Shown: piece after piece, positions 52,265 through 60,896 of the stretch
How positions within the stretch are numbered: the first letter of the stretch is position 1
Layout: each line of letters begins with the position of its first letter
Origin: VRUE01 sp963730315
GTDB lineage: Bacteria > Actinomycetota > Thermoleophilia > Solirubrobacterales > 70-9
Length of the DNA: 64,000 nucleotides
Assembly (NCBI GenBank): GCA_963730315.1
Contig: CAVSRD010000019.1
Coordinates: forward strand, 1 to 64,000
Reading direction: 5' to 3'
The notes under the pieces: model-generated
Seen by the model: only the letters and a program-made list of their open reading frames with translations
What the model was told of the DNA's origin: nothing
The model's database searches: none
Made by a program: the position numbers and the translations under genes

Positions 52265-53773
52265 CTATTCGCCATTCGCGTATTCCAGCAGCGAGGAATC
52301 GACCAGCCACTCGACCGGGGCGCGGTCGTCGCTGTAGACCTCGCCGCCGGGCAGCCGCGGCGCCAGCCGGGCCGCCTCGCGGCGCGCCAGCGTCCGCAGT
52401 TCCGCGGGCAGCCCTCCGGCAGCGCTTCTCAGGCGAGCGGCAGAGAGCGGCCCCGCGCCCGCCACCAGCAGGGTGTTGGTCGGCTCGATCGGGTCGCGCA
52501 AGACGCGCGGGAAGGCGGTCGCCATCGTCCTCCCGAGCACCCGCTCCAGCGCCTTGCTGCCCCGCGGATGGCCGACGTTGACGATCGCCACGCCGCCGGC
52601 GGCGAGCCGCTCCCGCGCCAGCTCGAAGAACTCCCGGCTGGTCAGGTAGAAGGGGATGTAGGGCTGGCGGTAGGCGTCGACCATGATCGCGTCGTAGCCG
52701 CCCGGCGAGCGCGCCAGCCAGGGCCGGGCGTCCTCGGAGAAGACGCGCATGCGGGGGTTGCGCAGCCCGAAGAAGCGGCGACCCAGCTCGGTCAGCTCGC
52801 CGTCGATCTCGACCGCGTCGACCTCGGTGCGGGGGAAGAAGTGGCCGAAGGCCCGGGCCACGGTGCCACCGGCGTTGCCGAGGATCGCGATCCGGTCCGG
52901 CGGCCGCGCCCGCGCCGCGAAGGGCAGGACCAGGTGGCCGTCCCAGTAGCCGCCGGTCAGGAAGCTGCCGGGACGGTAGAGCGAGTGGACGGCCTGGCCC
53001 TCGTTCAGCTCCAGCGCCCGCGAGCCGTCGGGCCGTTCGACTACCCGCGCGTACTGCTGCGTGGTCTCTGCCTCGTAGAGCACCCTGCCGGTGTCGGCCG
53101 CCTTGATCGTCCCGACCGGCACCGCGACCGCCAGCGCCAGGGCCGCGGGCAGCGGCGCGAAGCGCCAGCCGAGGCCCGCTGCGCCGACCAGCGCGAGGGC
53201 AAACGCGAAGACGAGGAAGGTCCGCTGCGTACCCAGCTCGGGGATCAACAGCAGGGCGGCGACCATCGTCCCGAACAGCGAGCCGGCGGTTGAGATCGCG
53301 TAGAGCCTCCCCACCACCTCGCCGGAGCGCCCCACCTCGCCGACCGCAAGGCGGACGGCCCAGGGCGAGGCCGCGCCGAGCAGGGCGACGGGCACCGCGA
53401 CCAGCGCCAGCACCCCGAACAGCGAGCCGACGAAGCCGCCGACCGAGACCGTGTCGAAGGCGTCGACCGAGAAGCCGAGGAAGGGGCGGGCGGCGAACGG
53501 CACAGCGGCGATCAGCAGCGCCGCGACGAGCACCATCAGGCAGAGCCCGCGCATGTGCGGGTGGCGGTCGGCGAAGCGCCCGCCGAACCAGTAGCCGGCG
53601 GAGAGGGCGACGAGGACGACCCCGATCGTGTTCGCCCAGACGATCGTCGAGGCACCGAAGTAGGGGGCGAGCAGGCGCGCCGCGGCGATCTCGGCCCCGA
53701 GGCTGGCGGCGCCGACCGCGAAGATCAGCGCCGGCAGCAGCGCCCGCTCAGCGCGGCTCAGGCTCGGGGTCAT
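52265..53773 (-). CDS. Membrane-fused spermidine synthase-like protein
   Basis: 502 residues. The N-terminal half has about seven membrane helices (LPALIFAVGAASLGAEIAAAR, NTIGVVLVALSAGYWFGGR, LFGVLALVAVPVALLGA). The C-terminal half is a Rossmann methyltransferase-like domain of the spermidine synthase type: IAILGNAGGTVARAF (cofactor loop), VDAVEIDGELTELGRRFFGL, and YDAIMVDAYRQPYIPFYLTSREFF. The usual GGGDG loop is replaced by GNAGG, so true polyamine synthesis is uncertain. Such fusions are widespread in bacteria with unclear function. The start overlaps the ctaG 3' end by 26 nt. Confidence 0.82.
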   Translation of the reverse strand: MTPSLSRAERALLPALIFAVGAASLGAEIAAARLLAPYFGASTIVWANTIGVVLVALSAGYWFGGRFADRHPHMRGLCLMVLVAALLIAAVPFAARPFLGFSVDAFDTVSVGGFVGSLFGVLALVAVPVALLGAASPWAVRLAVGEVGRSGEVVGRLYAISTAGSLFGTMVAALLLIPELGTQRTFLVFAFALALVGAAGLGWRFAPLPAALALAVAVPVGTIKAADTGRVLYEAETTQQYARVVERPDGSRALELNEGQAVHSLYRPGSFLTGGYWDGHLVLPFAARARPPDRIAILGNAGGTVARAFGHFFPRTEVDAVEIDGELTELGRRFFGLRNPRMRVFSEDARPWLARSPGGYDAIMVDAYRQPYIPFYLTSREFFELARERLAAGGVAIVNVGHPRGSKALERVLGRTMATAFPRVLRDPIEPTNTLLVAGAGPLSAARLRSAAGGLPAELRTLARREAARLAPRLPGGEVYSDDRAPVEWLVDSSLLEYANGE

Positions 53774-54662
53774 TGCCGGTTGCGCTCAGTCGTTCCTCCA
53801 GCAGGGCGCCGTGGCCGGCGGCGACGGCGCGCCCGGCGCGGCGCTCGTCCAGCGGCACGCCGCGCTCCCGCGCCAGGTCGAGCAGGTTCTGCTTTTCGAT
53901 CCCTTCGCGTGCGACCTCGAAGAAGACCCAGGCAAGCACGCCGAGCGCTAGGAAGGTCCCCTCGACCATCATGATCACCCCCGCGGTGCTCTGGTCTGCG
54001 ATCGGGGAGATGCCCCAGTAGCGCTCGCCCGGCGCGTAGATCGGATAGAGCACGGTCCCCGACCACATCAGCACGTTGCCGAGGATCGCGCTGGTGAAGC
54101 GCACCGCGACGACGTAGGCGACCTTCCAGCCGGCCCCGAACCATTGCGGCTTGGGGAGCGGGCCGAACACCGGCATCCACATCAGGCAGCCGAAGAAGAG
54201 GAAGGCCGTGTGCTCGAGGGCGTGCACCGGCGCCGCCCCGTAGGCGTCCTGGTAGAGCGGCGGGATGTGCCAGAGGTAGAAGTTGATCGCCCAGAGCGGG
54301 AAGGCGACAGCCGGGTGGACGAGGATCTGGAGGCGGTTGAGGGCGGGGATCGCCAGGACCGGCTGCAGCAGCGAGCGGGTCAGGCCGAGGACGAGCAGCA
54401 GGGCCGCGAGGTCGCCGATCATCAGGTGCTCGACCATGTGGGCGATCAGCAGCTCGTCGGAGATGTGGCCGATCGGGCTGAACAGGGCGATCGCGATCGT
54501 CAGCAGGCCGGCGCCGAAGCAGATCTGGCGCCAGAGCGGCACCCGGCGACCGTCCCAGGAAAGCACCATCACCCGGTGCCAGTAGAGGACGCCGGCGACG
54601 GTGACCGGGACTGCCTCGATCGGCACGACGGCACCGGCGACGTGGGCGAACGGCAGACTCAC
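53748..54662 (-). CDS. ctaG: Cytochrome c oxidase caa3 assembly factor, CtaG family
   Basis: Membrane protein that helps assemble caa3-type oxidase, probably in copper delivery. 304 residues from GTG 54662 (an upstream GTG at 54701 is possible). Seven or so helices. The His-rich helix ISDELLIAHMVEHLMIGDLAALL, INFYLWHIPPLYQDAY, LEHTAFLFFGCLMWMPVFGP and the last loop SPIADQSTAGVIMMVEGT are typical of CtaG_Cox. It implies an aerobic respiratory organism. Divergent from the GH15 gene. Confidence 0.86.
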   Translation of the reverse strand: MSLPFAHVAGAVVPIEAVPVTVAGVLYWHRVMVLSWDGRRVPLWRQICFGAGLLTIAIALFSPIGHISDELLIAHMVEHLMIGDLAALLLVLGLTRSLLQPVLAIPALNRLQILVHPAVAFPLWAINFYLWHIPPLYQDAYGAAPVHALEHTAFLFFGCLMWMPVFGPLPKPQWFGAGWKVAYVVAVRFTSAILGNVLMWSGTVLYPIYAPGERYWGISPIADQSTAGVIMMVEGTFLALGVLAWVFFEVAREGIEKQNLLDLARERGVPLDERRAGRAVAAGHGALLEERLSATGNDPEPEPR

Positions 54663-54714
54663 GGCTTTCAGCGTAGCGACGCGGTTTTCCGGCAGCGGCA
54701 CCCGCGACCGGTGG

Positions 54715-54720
54715 TAGCTT
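54715..54720 (+). promoter_or_regulatory. Candidate -10 element of the GH15 gene
   Basis: TAGCTT, 9 nt upstream of the TTG at 54730, in the divergent ctaG-GH15 gap. Confidence 0.3.
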
Positions 54721-54729
54721 GGCAGCGCT

Positions 54730-56640
54730 TTGAGCGCGGAGCGACCAAACGTCGGTGACCACCGCTTCCCGCCGATCGGCAGCTACGGCTTCCTCTCCGA
54801 CTGCCACACCAGCGCCCTCGTATCCTTCTCGGGTGCGGTCGAGTGGCTCTGCGTGCCGCGCTTCGACTCGCCCAGCACCTTCGCCGCGCTGCTCGACCGG
54901 AGCGCCGGCCACTTCAAGCTGGCGCCGGCGGGCGTCGTGGTGCCGATCAGCCGCCGCTACGAGCCGGGCACCCTGGTGGTCGAGACGACCTGGGTGACCC
55001 CGACCGGCTGGGTGGTCGTCCACGACGCGCTGACGATCTGCGAATGGGCCGCGCAGGAAGGGCCGGGCTCGCGGCCGCAGACGGCGCACGAATCGGATCA
55101 TTCGCTGCTGCGAACGGCGACCTGCGTCGACGGGGAGGTCGAGCTGGAGATGGAGTGCCTGCCCCGCTTCGCCTACGGGGCGGAGGCGGCCGAGTGGAGC
55201 GGCGGCGAGTTGGGGGAAGCGGTGGCCAGCGGCGGCGAGGGCGTCAAGCTGCTGCTCAACAGCGACATGGACCTCAGCCTGGACGGCGGCGCGGCGCGCG
55301 GCCGGCTGCGCCTGCGCGAGGACGAAACCGGCTTCTGCGCGCTGACCTGGAGCCACGGCGGGGTCGGCGGCCCGCGCAGCGCCCCGGAGGCGCGGGAGCG
55401 GATCGAGTCGACCACGGAGTTCTGGCGCGCCTGGCTGCGCGACGGCGACTTCCCCGACCACCCCTGGTGCATCCACCTGCAGCGCTCGGCGCTCGTCCTC
55501 AAGGGGCTCACCTACGCGCCGACCGGGGCGATCGTCGCCGCGCCGACCACCTCGCTGCCCGAGACCCCGGGCGGCGAACGCAACTGGGACTACCGCTACA
55601 GCTGGATCCGCGACTCGACCTTCAGCCTCTGGGCGCTGCACACGCTCGGCTTCGACCAGGAGGCGCGCGACTTCATGCGCTTCGTGATCGAGCTCTGCCG
55701 CAAGGACCCGCGGCTGCAGATCATGTACGGGATCGGCGGCGAGAAGCAGCTGACCGAGCGCACGCTCGACCACCTCGCGGGCTACGGCGGCGCGCGGCCG
55801 GTGCGGACCGGAAACGGCGCCTACGACCAGCGACAGAACGACGTCTGGGGCGCGCTGCTGGACTCGATCTACCTGCACGAGAAGGCGCTGCGCGGCACCG
55901 ACACCCCGGCCGACCGCGAACTGGTCCGCGCGCAGGTCGAGGCGGCGATCGCCGCCTGGCCGCATCCCGACCAGGGGATCTGGGAGTCGCGCGGCGAGCC
56001 GCAGCACTACGTCTCCTCGAAGCTGATGATCTGGGTCGCGGTCGACCGCGGCATGCGCCTCGCCCGCAGCGTCGGCAAAGACGACCTCGCCGAGCGGTGG
56101 GAGGAGACCGCGGAGCGGGTCCGCGCGGAGATCATCGAGCGCGGCGTGCGCGACGGAATCTTCCGCCAGCACTACGAGACCGACGCGCTCGACGCCTCGA
56201 CGCTGCTGATCCCGCTGGTCCGCTTCCTCCCCCCCGACGACCCGCGGGTGCGGGCGACGGTGGAGGCGATCGCCGCGCGGCTCACCCGCAACGACCTCGT
56301 CCTCCGCTACCGGGTCGAGGAGACCGACGACGGGCTGAGCGGCGAGGAGGGCACCTTCCTGATCTGCTCCTTCTGGCTGGTCTCGGCGCTCTCTGAGATC
56401 GGCGAGGCCGAGCGGGCGCGGGAGCTGTGCGAGCGGCTGCTCGAAGCGGCCGGCTGGCTCGACCTCTACGCCGAGGAGTTGGACGCGAGGACCGTGCAGC
56501 ACTTCGGCAACTTCCCCCAGGCCTTCACGCACCTGGCGCTGATCAACGCGGTCTCCCACGTGATCGCCGACGAGCAGCGCGAAGACGGCGGTCCGACCGC
56601 GGTATTCAGCGAGATGGGCGGCGTTCGCAAGAACGGGTGA
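54730..56640 (+). CDS. Glycoside hydrolase family 15 protein (glucoamylase/trehalase-like)
   Basis: 636 residues with a TTG start. N-terminal beta domain (PIGSYGFLSDCHTSALVSF, VEWLCVPRFDSPSTFAALLD), then an (alpha/alpha)6 barrel from about residue 250. GERNWDYRYSWIRDSTFSLW is the substrate-binding motif; QGIWESRGEPQHYVSSKLM and HFGNFPQAFTHLALINA hold the general acid and base region. The layout matches actinobacterial GH15 enzymes, several of which hydrolyse trehalose; a glucoamylase is the alternative. No signal peptide, so cytoplasmic. It may recycle compatible-solute trehalose. Confidence 0.9.
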   Translation: MSAERPNVGDHRFPPIGSYGFLSDCHTSALVSFSGAVEWLCVPRFDSPSTFAALLDRSAGHFKLAPAGVVVPISRRYEPGTLVVETTWVTPTGWVVVHDALTICEWAAQEGPGSRPQTAHESDHSLLRTATCVDGEVELEMECLPRFAYGAEAAEWSGGELGEAVASGGEGVKLLLNSDMDLSLDGGAARGRLRLREDETGFCALTWSHGGVGGPRSAPEARERIESTTEFWRAWLRDGDFPDHPWCIHLQRSALVLKGLTYAPTGAIVAAPTTSLPETPGGERNWDYRYSWIRDSTFSLWALHTLGFDQEARDFMRFVIELCRKDPRLQIMYGIGGEKQLTERTLDHLAGYGGARPVRTGNGAYDQRQNDVWGALLDSIYLHEKALRGTDTPADRELVRAQVEAAIAAWPHPDQGIWESRGEPQHYVSSKLMIWVAVDRGMRLARSVGKDDLAERWEETAERVRAEIIERGVRDGIFRQHYETDALDASTLLIPLVRFLPPDDPRVRATVEAIAARLTRNDLVLRYRVEETDDGLSGEEGTFLICSFWLVSALSEIGEAERARELCERLLEAAGWLDLYAEELDARTVQHFGNFPQAFTHLALINAVSHVIADEQREDGGPTAVFSEMGGVRKNG

Positions 56641-56680
56641 GCAGCGAGAGGCGCGATCGCGGCTAGGGTCCCGCGCCGAT

Positions 56681-56977
56681 GGGCGCTCGCTGGCGATCTC
56701 ACAGCGCCGGCTGGGAACCGAGGCGGTGATGCTGATCCACCACACCGATTGCGGCATGCAGAAGGTCAGCAACGACGGCTTCCGAGCCGAGCTGCGGGAG
56801 GCGACCGGCGTCTCCCCCAGCTTCGCGATCGAGTCGTTCTCCGACGTCGACGCCGACGTCCGCCAGTCGATCCTCCGCGTCCGCCGCTCCGAGTTCCTCC
56901 CCCACCGCGATCAGGTGCGCGGCTTCGTGTACGACGTCGACACGCACCGCCTGCGCGAGGTCGGGGCGAGCGGGTGA
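56681..56977 (+). pseudogene. Beta-carbonic anhydrase remnant, 5' part missing
   Basis: The frame reads RSLAISQRRLGTEAVMLIHH, then TDCGM, FSDVDADVRQSI and DQVRGFVYDVDTHRLREV, which is the C-terminal two thirds of a beta-class carbonic anhydrase. The HxxC half of the zinc site (HHTDC) is present, but the N-terminal CxDxR half (normally CMDAR) and the first 60 or so residues are missing: upstream sequence is unrelated, and there is no proper start before GTG 56726. It cannot bind zinc normally, so I read it as a truncated relic after the GH15 gene. Confidence 0.78.
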
Positions 56978-56992
56978 GATCGCCTCGCCGGA

Positions 56993-58309
56993 TCAGTCCT
57001 CGCGGAGCGGGCGGCGCGCCGTCTCGGGCAGGCCGAGAACGATCGGCACGGCGGCGAGCGCGACGATCGCCAGCATCAGGCCGGGCGCCGGGTCCCAGCC
57101 GGTGAGGCGGATCAGCAGGGTGGCTACGAGAGGCGAGAGGCCGCCGAATACAGCGGTGGCGATGTTGTAGCCGACCGCCAGACCGCTGAAGCGGTCGGCG
57201 GTGCCGAACTGCTCCGGGATCGCCGATGAGGCGATCGCGCACCAGGCGGCGGCACCGGCGGCGAGGGCGACGGCCGCCGCCAGCTGCAGAAGGGCGGCGC
57301 TTCCGGCGAGCAGGGCGAAGAGGGGCACCGAGAAGACGATCAGCGCCAGCGCGGTGACACCGAGGCTGGCGCGCCGGCCGCCGGCATCCGCCCACCAGCC
57401 GGCCAGCGGCGTCAGCAGCACGTAGATCGCCGTCGCGACCGTCGACCAGATCAGCGCGTCGTCGTGCGAGGCCTTGCCGAACGACTCGAGGAAGGTGGGG
57501 ACGTAGGTGATGCCCAGGTAGTAGGCGATCGATCCGACCGCGGAGAGCCCGAAGGCGACGAACACCGCCCACCGCGCCCTGACGACCGCGTCGCGCACCG
57601 GATGCGTCGACATCCGGCCCGATTCGCGCATGCGGTGGAAGGCCGGCGTTTCGGCGAGCGACCTCCTCAGCACGAGGATCGTGACGGCGAGCGCCGCTCC
57701 GAGCAGCACCGGGATCCGCCAGCCCCAGTCGTCGACCTGCTGCTGGGAGAGGGCCGCGCTGACGATCGCGGTCGAGCCGACCGCGATCAGCGTCCCGATC
57801 CCGGAGGCCGCCGGGGCGAAGCTGACGACAAGGCCGCGCGAGCGGACCTTCGCGATCTCCAGCAGGTAGACCAGGATGCCCGAGTACTCGCCGCCCACCG
57901 CGAACCCCATCGCCAACCGAAGCACGAAGAGGCCGATCGGCGCGGCGAGGCCGATCCTCGCCTCGCTCGGCAGCAAGCCGTTGAGCAGCAGCGCGACGCT
58001 CATCATCGAAGCCGAGATGAGCAGCGCATCCCGGCGCCCGATCCGGTCGCCGAAGTGGCCGAAGACGATCGCCCCCACCGGGCGGGCCAGGTAGGCGATC
58101 GCGAAGATCGCCAAGGTCACGATGACGCCGTCCAGGCCGCTCTCGCCGGGGAAGAAGACCCGCGCGTAGATCGGCGCCAGGAAGACGTAGAGGCTGAAGT
58201 CGTACCACTCGATGATCGTCCCCAGCGCGGCGACGACCACGGCCCGCCGCGTCCCCGCAACGGCTACTCCGGCGCCCGGCCCGCCTGCGACGTCCTCTCC
58301 ATCGCCCAC
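56993..58309 (-). CDS. MFS metabolite:H+ symporter (MHS/ProP-like)
   Basis: 438 residues, 12 membrane helices. GTIIEWYDFSLYVFLAPIYA in helix 1 and FGHFGDRIGRRDALLIS (loop 2-3, G-x3-D-x2-GRR) are hallmarks of the metabolite:H+ symporter family, with AMGFAVGGEYSGILVYLLE in helix 4. Substrates in this family include shikimate, alpha-ketoglutarate, citrate and proline/betaine; this one cannot be specified. The start GTG at 58309 is supported by GATACT 8 nt upstream; an ATG at 58357 is the alternative. Confidence 0.9.
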   Translation of the reverse strand: MGDGEDVAGGPGAGVAVAGTRRAVVVAALGTIIEWYDFSLYVFLAPIYARVFFPGESGLDGVIVTLAIFAIAYLARPVGAIVFGHFGDRIGRRDALLISASMMSVALLLNGLLPSEARIGLAAPIGLFVLRLAMGFAVGGEYSGILVYLLEIAKVRSRGLVVSFAPAASGIGTLIAVGSTAIVSAALSQQQVDDWGWRIPVLLGAALAVTILVLRRSLAETPAFHRMRESGRMSTHPVRDAVVRARWAVFVAFGLSAVGSIAYYLGITYVPTFLESFGKASHDDALIWSTVATAIYVLLTPLAGWWADAGGRRASLGVTALALIVFSVPLFALLAGSAALLQLAAAVALAAGAAAWCAIASSAIPEQFGTADRFSGLAVGYNIATAVFGGLSPLVATLLIRLTGWDPAPGLMLAIVALAAVPIVLGLPETARRPLRED

Positions 58310-58317
58310 CGGTCGGC

Positions 58318-58323
58318 AGTATC
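58318..58323 (-). promoter_or_regulatory. Candidate -10 element of the MFS gene
   Basis: GATACT, 8 nt upstream of GTG 58309. It helps choose this start over ATG 58357. Confidence 0.35.
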
Positions 58324-58356
58324 GCCGAGGCGCGCCGCGTGTAGCGGGCAAGCCCA

Positions 58357-58362
58357 TAGGAT
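58357..58362 (+). promoter_or_regulatory. Candidate -10 element of the ATC hydrolase-like gene (leaderless)
   Basis: TAGGAT with 6 nt to the GTG start at 58369. Divergent from the MFS promoter about 35 bp away. Confidence 0.45.
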
Positions 58363-58368
58363 GCGCCT

Positions 58369-59094
58369 GTGAGCCTCAGCGACAAGGTGTTCGCCGCCGA
58401 GGGCCGCTGGCTGATGGGTCGCGTGGTCCCCCACCGGCTGCTGAAGGGCATCGACAGTCATCTGACCGTCGTCGCGCCCGACCGCTCGCAGGAGCTGGTC
58501 GAGAAGATCGGCGCCCGGGCCGAAGAGCTCGTGGAGGAGGACGGCGACCTGGCGGTCGACGGCGCAGCGAAGGGGATGTTGGCGATGTCCGCCGTCGTGC
58601 TCGCCGCGTTCGAGGTCCTCCGCCCCGAGTTCGACGGCGACGAGCGGCGCACGATCCTCTTCCTCCAGCACGTCTTCGGCGAGGTGCTGCAGCGCTCGAT
58701 CGAGATCGTGATCGAGGCGCTCGCCAAGCGGGACGCACCGCTGGACGCCGTCGAGAAGGCAATGCGCAAGAGCTCGGCGATGTACGGGTCCTACTTCCGG
58801 TTCGACTTCGAGCGGCCGGACGCCGAGACCTTCGAGATGCGGGTCGATCGCTGCTTCTTCCGCGACTTCTTCTCCCGCCACGACGCGACCCTCGTCACCA
58901 CCGTCCTCTGCGCCTGGGATGCCAACTGGATGAAGGCGCTCGACCCGGCGGTCTCCGGCCTGCGGGCCGAGCGCACCTCCCTGCTCTCGCTGGGCGGCGA
59001 CGCTTGCCGGTTCCGCGTCCTCGGCACCGACGATCCCCTCGCCGCCTACCAGGACGTGCTCGACCGGCGCTTCGTCGAGGACGGGTCCCGGTAG
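58369..59094 (+). CDS. L-2-amino-thiazoline-4-carboxylic acid hydrolase-like protein
   Basis: 241 residues. The C-terminal half RVDRCFFRDFFSRHDATLVT, VLCAWDANWMKALDPAVSG and LLSLGGDACRFRVLG match the ATC hydrolase-type family, with conserved Cys, His and Asp residues that could form the active site. The N-terminal half is helical. Known members hydrolyse the thiazoline ring in cysteine metabolism, but most family members are uncharacterised. GTG start, divergent from the MFS transporter, which might carry a related substrate; this link is speculative. Confidence 0.7.
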   Translation: MSLSDKVFAAEGRWLMGRVVPHRLLKGIDSHLTVVAPDRSQELVEKIGARAEELVEEDGDLAVDGAAKGMLAMSAVVLAAFEVLRPEFDGDERRTILFLQHVFGEVLQRSIEIVIEALAKRDAPLDAVEKAMRKSSAMYGSYFRFDFERPDAETFEMRVDRCFFRDFFSRHDATLVTTVLCAWDANWMKALDPAVSGLRAERTSLLSLGGDACRFRVLGTDDPLAAYQDVLDRRFVEDGSR

Positions 59095-59109
59095 GCGGCC
59101 GGGCTTCGC

Positions 59110-60051
59110 CTACCGCCGGTCGAACTCGACGCGGATCCGCTGCTGCTCGTCGCGCGCCTCGGCTTCGGCGAGGGCGCGCATCACCCGTTCGTCCTCCTCG
59201 CGACCGACGCCGAGCAGGCTGCGCGGCCAGAGCCGGCGGGCGCGGACGACGTTCAGCTCGGCGCTGATCACGGTCAGCACCGCGCCGAGGTGGACCCAGA
59301 CGAGCAGACCTAGCACCAGGGCGAAGGTGCCGTAGGCGGGCGTCGCGTTGCGGATCTGGTGGGCGACGAAGTAGCCGCCGACCAGCTGCAGCCCCGCCCA
59401 GCAGACGGCGGCGAGGACGACGCCGGGCAAGATGACGGCCGGCGAAGCGGGTCGCGAGCCGAGCAATGAGAAGAGCGCGCCGAAGACGAGCAGGTTGAGG
59501 CCGACCGAGACGGCGATGCCGCCCACCGGACCGAGCAGCCCGGCGCCGCCCCCGACCAGGCCGGAGGCGACGGTCGAGCCGATCGTCAGCGTTCCCAGCA
59601 CGGCCAGCAGGACAAGCGCCCGCAGACGGGAGCGGAGGAAATCGGGGCGGTCCCGGTGGGGCACAGCCCAGACCCGGTCCAGCGCCCGCTCGGTGGCGAG
59701 GACGACGCCGAAGCCGGCCCACAGCGAGCCGGCGATGCCGACCGCCAGCGCCACCCCGCTGCCCTGCAGCGAGCCGACCTCGATCTGTTCCCCGATCACC
59801 GGGAACTGGGCGAGCACCGAGTCGACCGCTTCGCGGCGCAACCCGGGATCGTCGGCGAGCACGAAGCCGAGCACGGTAGTGAGCAGGAGGAGGAGCGGAA
59901 ACAGCGAGAAGAAGGCGCGGTAGGCGATCAGCGCGGCGAGGTTGCCTCCCCGGTCGTCGCCGAGCTTCTTCAACACCGCGACCGGCATCGCCAGCGAGGC
60001 GTGGCGCTGTTGGAAGCGGTCGAAGGCCAGCAGCGGCCGCTTTACGTCCAT
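59110..60051 (-). CDS. YihY/BrkB-family membrane protein
   Basis: 313 residues with six helices. LAALIAYRAFFSLFPLLLLL near the N-terminus, GFGVVLATERALDRVWAV and YGTFALVLGLLVWVHLGAVL towards the end are family signatures. These proteins were once called ribonuclease BN by mistake; their role as membrane proteins is unknown. The C-terminal cytoplasmic tail is highly charged (EEDERVMRALAEAEARDEQQ). It starts 3 nt after the VOC gene, so it is probably co-transcribed with it and with the enoyl-CoA hydratase. Confidence 0.88.
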   Translation of the reverse strand: MDVKRPLLAFDRFQQRHASLAMPVAVLKKLGDDRGGNLAALIAYRAFFSLFPLLLLLTTVLGFVLADDPGLRREAVDSVLAQFPVIGEQIEVGSLQGSGVALAVGIAGSLWAGFGVVLATERALDRVWAVPHRDRPDFLRSRLRALVLLAVLGTLTIGSTVASGLVGGGAGLLGPVGGIAVSVGLNLLVFGALFSLLGSRPASPAVILPGVVLAAVCWAGLQLVGGYFVAHQIRNATPAYGTFALVLGLLVWVHLGAVLTVISAELNVVRARRLWPRSLLGVGREEDERVMRALAEAEARDEQQRIRVEFDRR

Positions 60052-60054
60052 CCC

Positions 60055-60711
60055 CTATGGATACCCGACCCGGTCGTCGCCGGGTGGCGGCGTGATCAGC
60101 GCAACCGGCACGGCGAGGCCGGCGGAGCGGCGCAGGGTGGCGATGCGGCGGCCGGGTTGGACCGCCGCGCGGCTCTCGCCGACCCGGTCCCCGAGCCCGG
60201 CAGCGGTCGCCTCCAGGTCGGGGGCGAGGAAGGCGAGCCCCCAGAAGAAGGCCGGGTGATCGCCCCCGGCGCGCTCGATCGCCTCCGGCGGCTCCTGCAC
60301 GACCTCGAGGATGGTCGCGCCGAGGCGGAAGAAGGCCTGCCGCGGGGCGCCGGCAGGCGTCGGCTCCTCGCGGATGCGGCGCAGGTCGAGGCCGGCGCTC
60401 TCGAGCGCCCCGACCGTCCGCTCGAGCGCCGGCGTGATCGCCACTACGTGGTCGAGCGCCGTAACGCCGTTGGGGTGCTGTGGCCGCTCGCTCGGCGGCG
60501 GGCGATCCGACCTCGTCGTCGGCAGGCCGTCCAGCTCGGTCCCCCCGATCTCGCGCAGCGACCAGCCGGTCAGCCCCCTGCCCGCGTCCTGGCCTACCAG
60601 CCCAATCCGCACGTCGCCAACGACGCAGGTGTCGCCGTCGACCTCGAACCCGAGCGCCGACCATGCATCGGGCGGGTCGGCAACGCTCAGCTCGTCGATC
60701 GTCGGAGCCAC
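60055..60711 (-). CDS. VOC-superfamily (glyoxalase-like) protein
   Basis: 218 residues from GTG 60711. An N-terminal segment (IDELSVADPPDAWSALGFEV) is followed by HPNGVTALDHVVAITPALER, LRRIREEPTPAGAPRQAFFRL and ILEVVQEPPEA, i.e. a paired beta-alpha-beta-beta-beta dioxygenase/lyase fold with a metal-type His (DHVV) and Glu (LEVV). The reaction is unknown. The frame is open further up to a GTG at 60900 that overlaps the enoyl-CoA hydratase stop as GTGA. That start would add 63 residues including a hydrophobic segment (VLVDVLVVGIGTSLAAAG). I cannot decide between them. Confidence 0.75.
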   Translation of the reverse strand: MAPTIDELSVADPPDAWSALGFEVDGDTCVVGDVRIGLVGQDAGRGLTGWSLREIGGTELDGLPTTRSDRPPPSERPQHPNGVTALDHVVAITPALERTVGALESAGLDLRRIREEPTPAGAPRQAFFRLGATILEVVQEPPEAIERAGGDHPAFFWGLAFLAPDLEATAAGLGDRVGESRAAVQPGRRIATLRRSAGLAVPVALITPPPGDDRVGYP

Positions 60712-60896
60712 AGGCGAACCGTAGACATCATCCGCTCGATCCACCGACGCTATCCGGTCAGCGGCGCAGGGCGATCGAGCTCTTGGTCGTCGACCTTGCA
60801 GCCGCAACGAGGCGAGCACGCTGCCGGCGGCCGCCAAGGAGGTGCCGATCCCGACCACCAGCACGTCTACCAGCACGTCTTTGCCCCGAACCTCCC

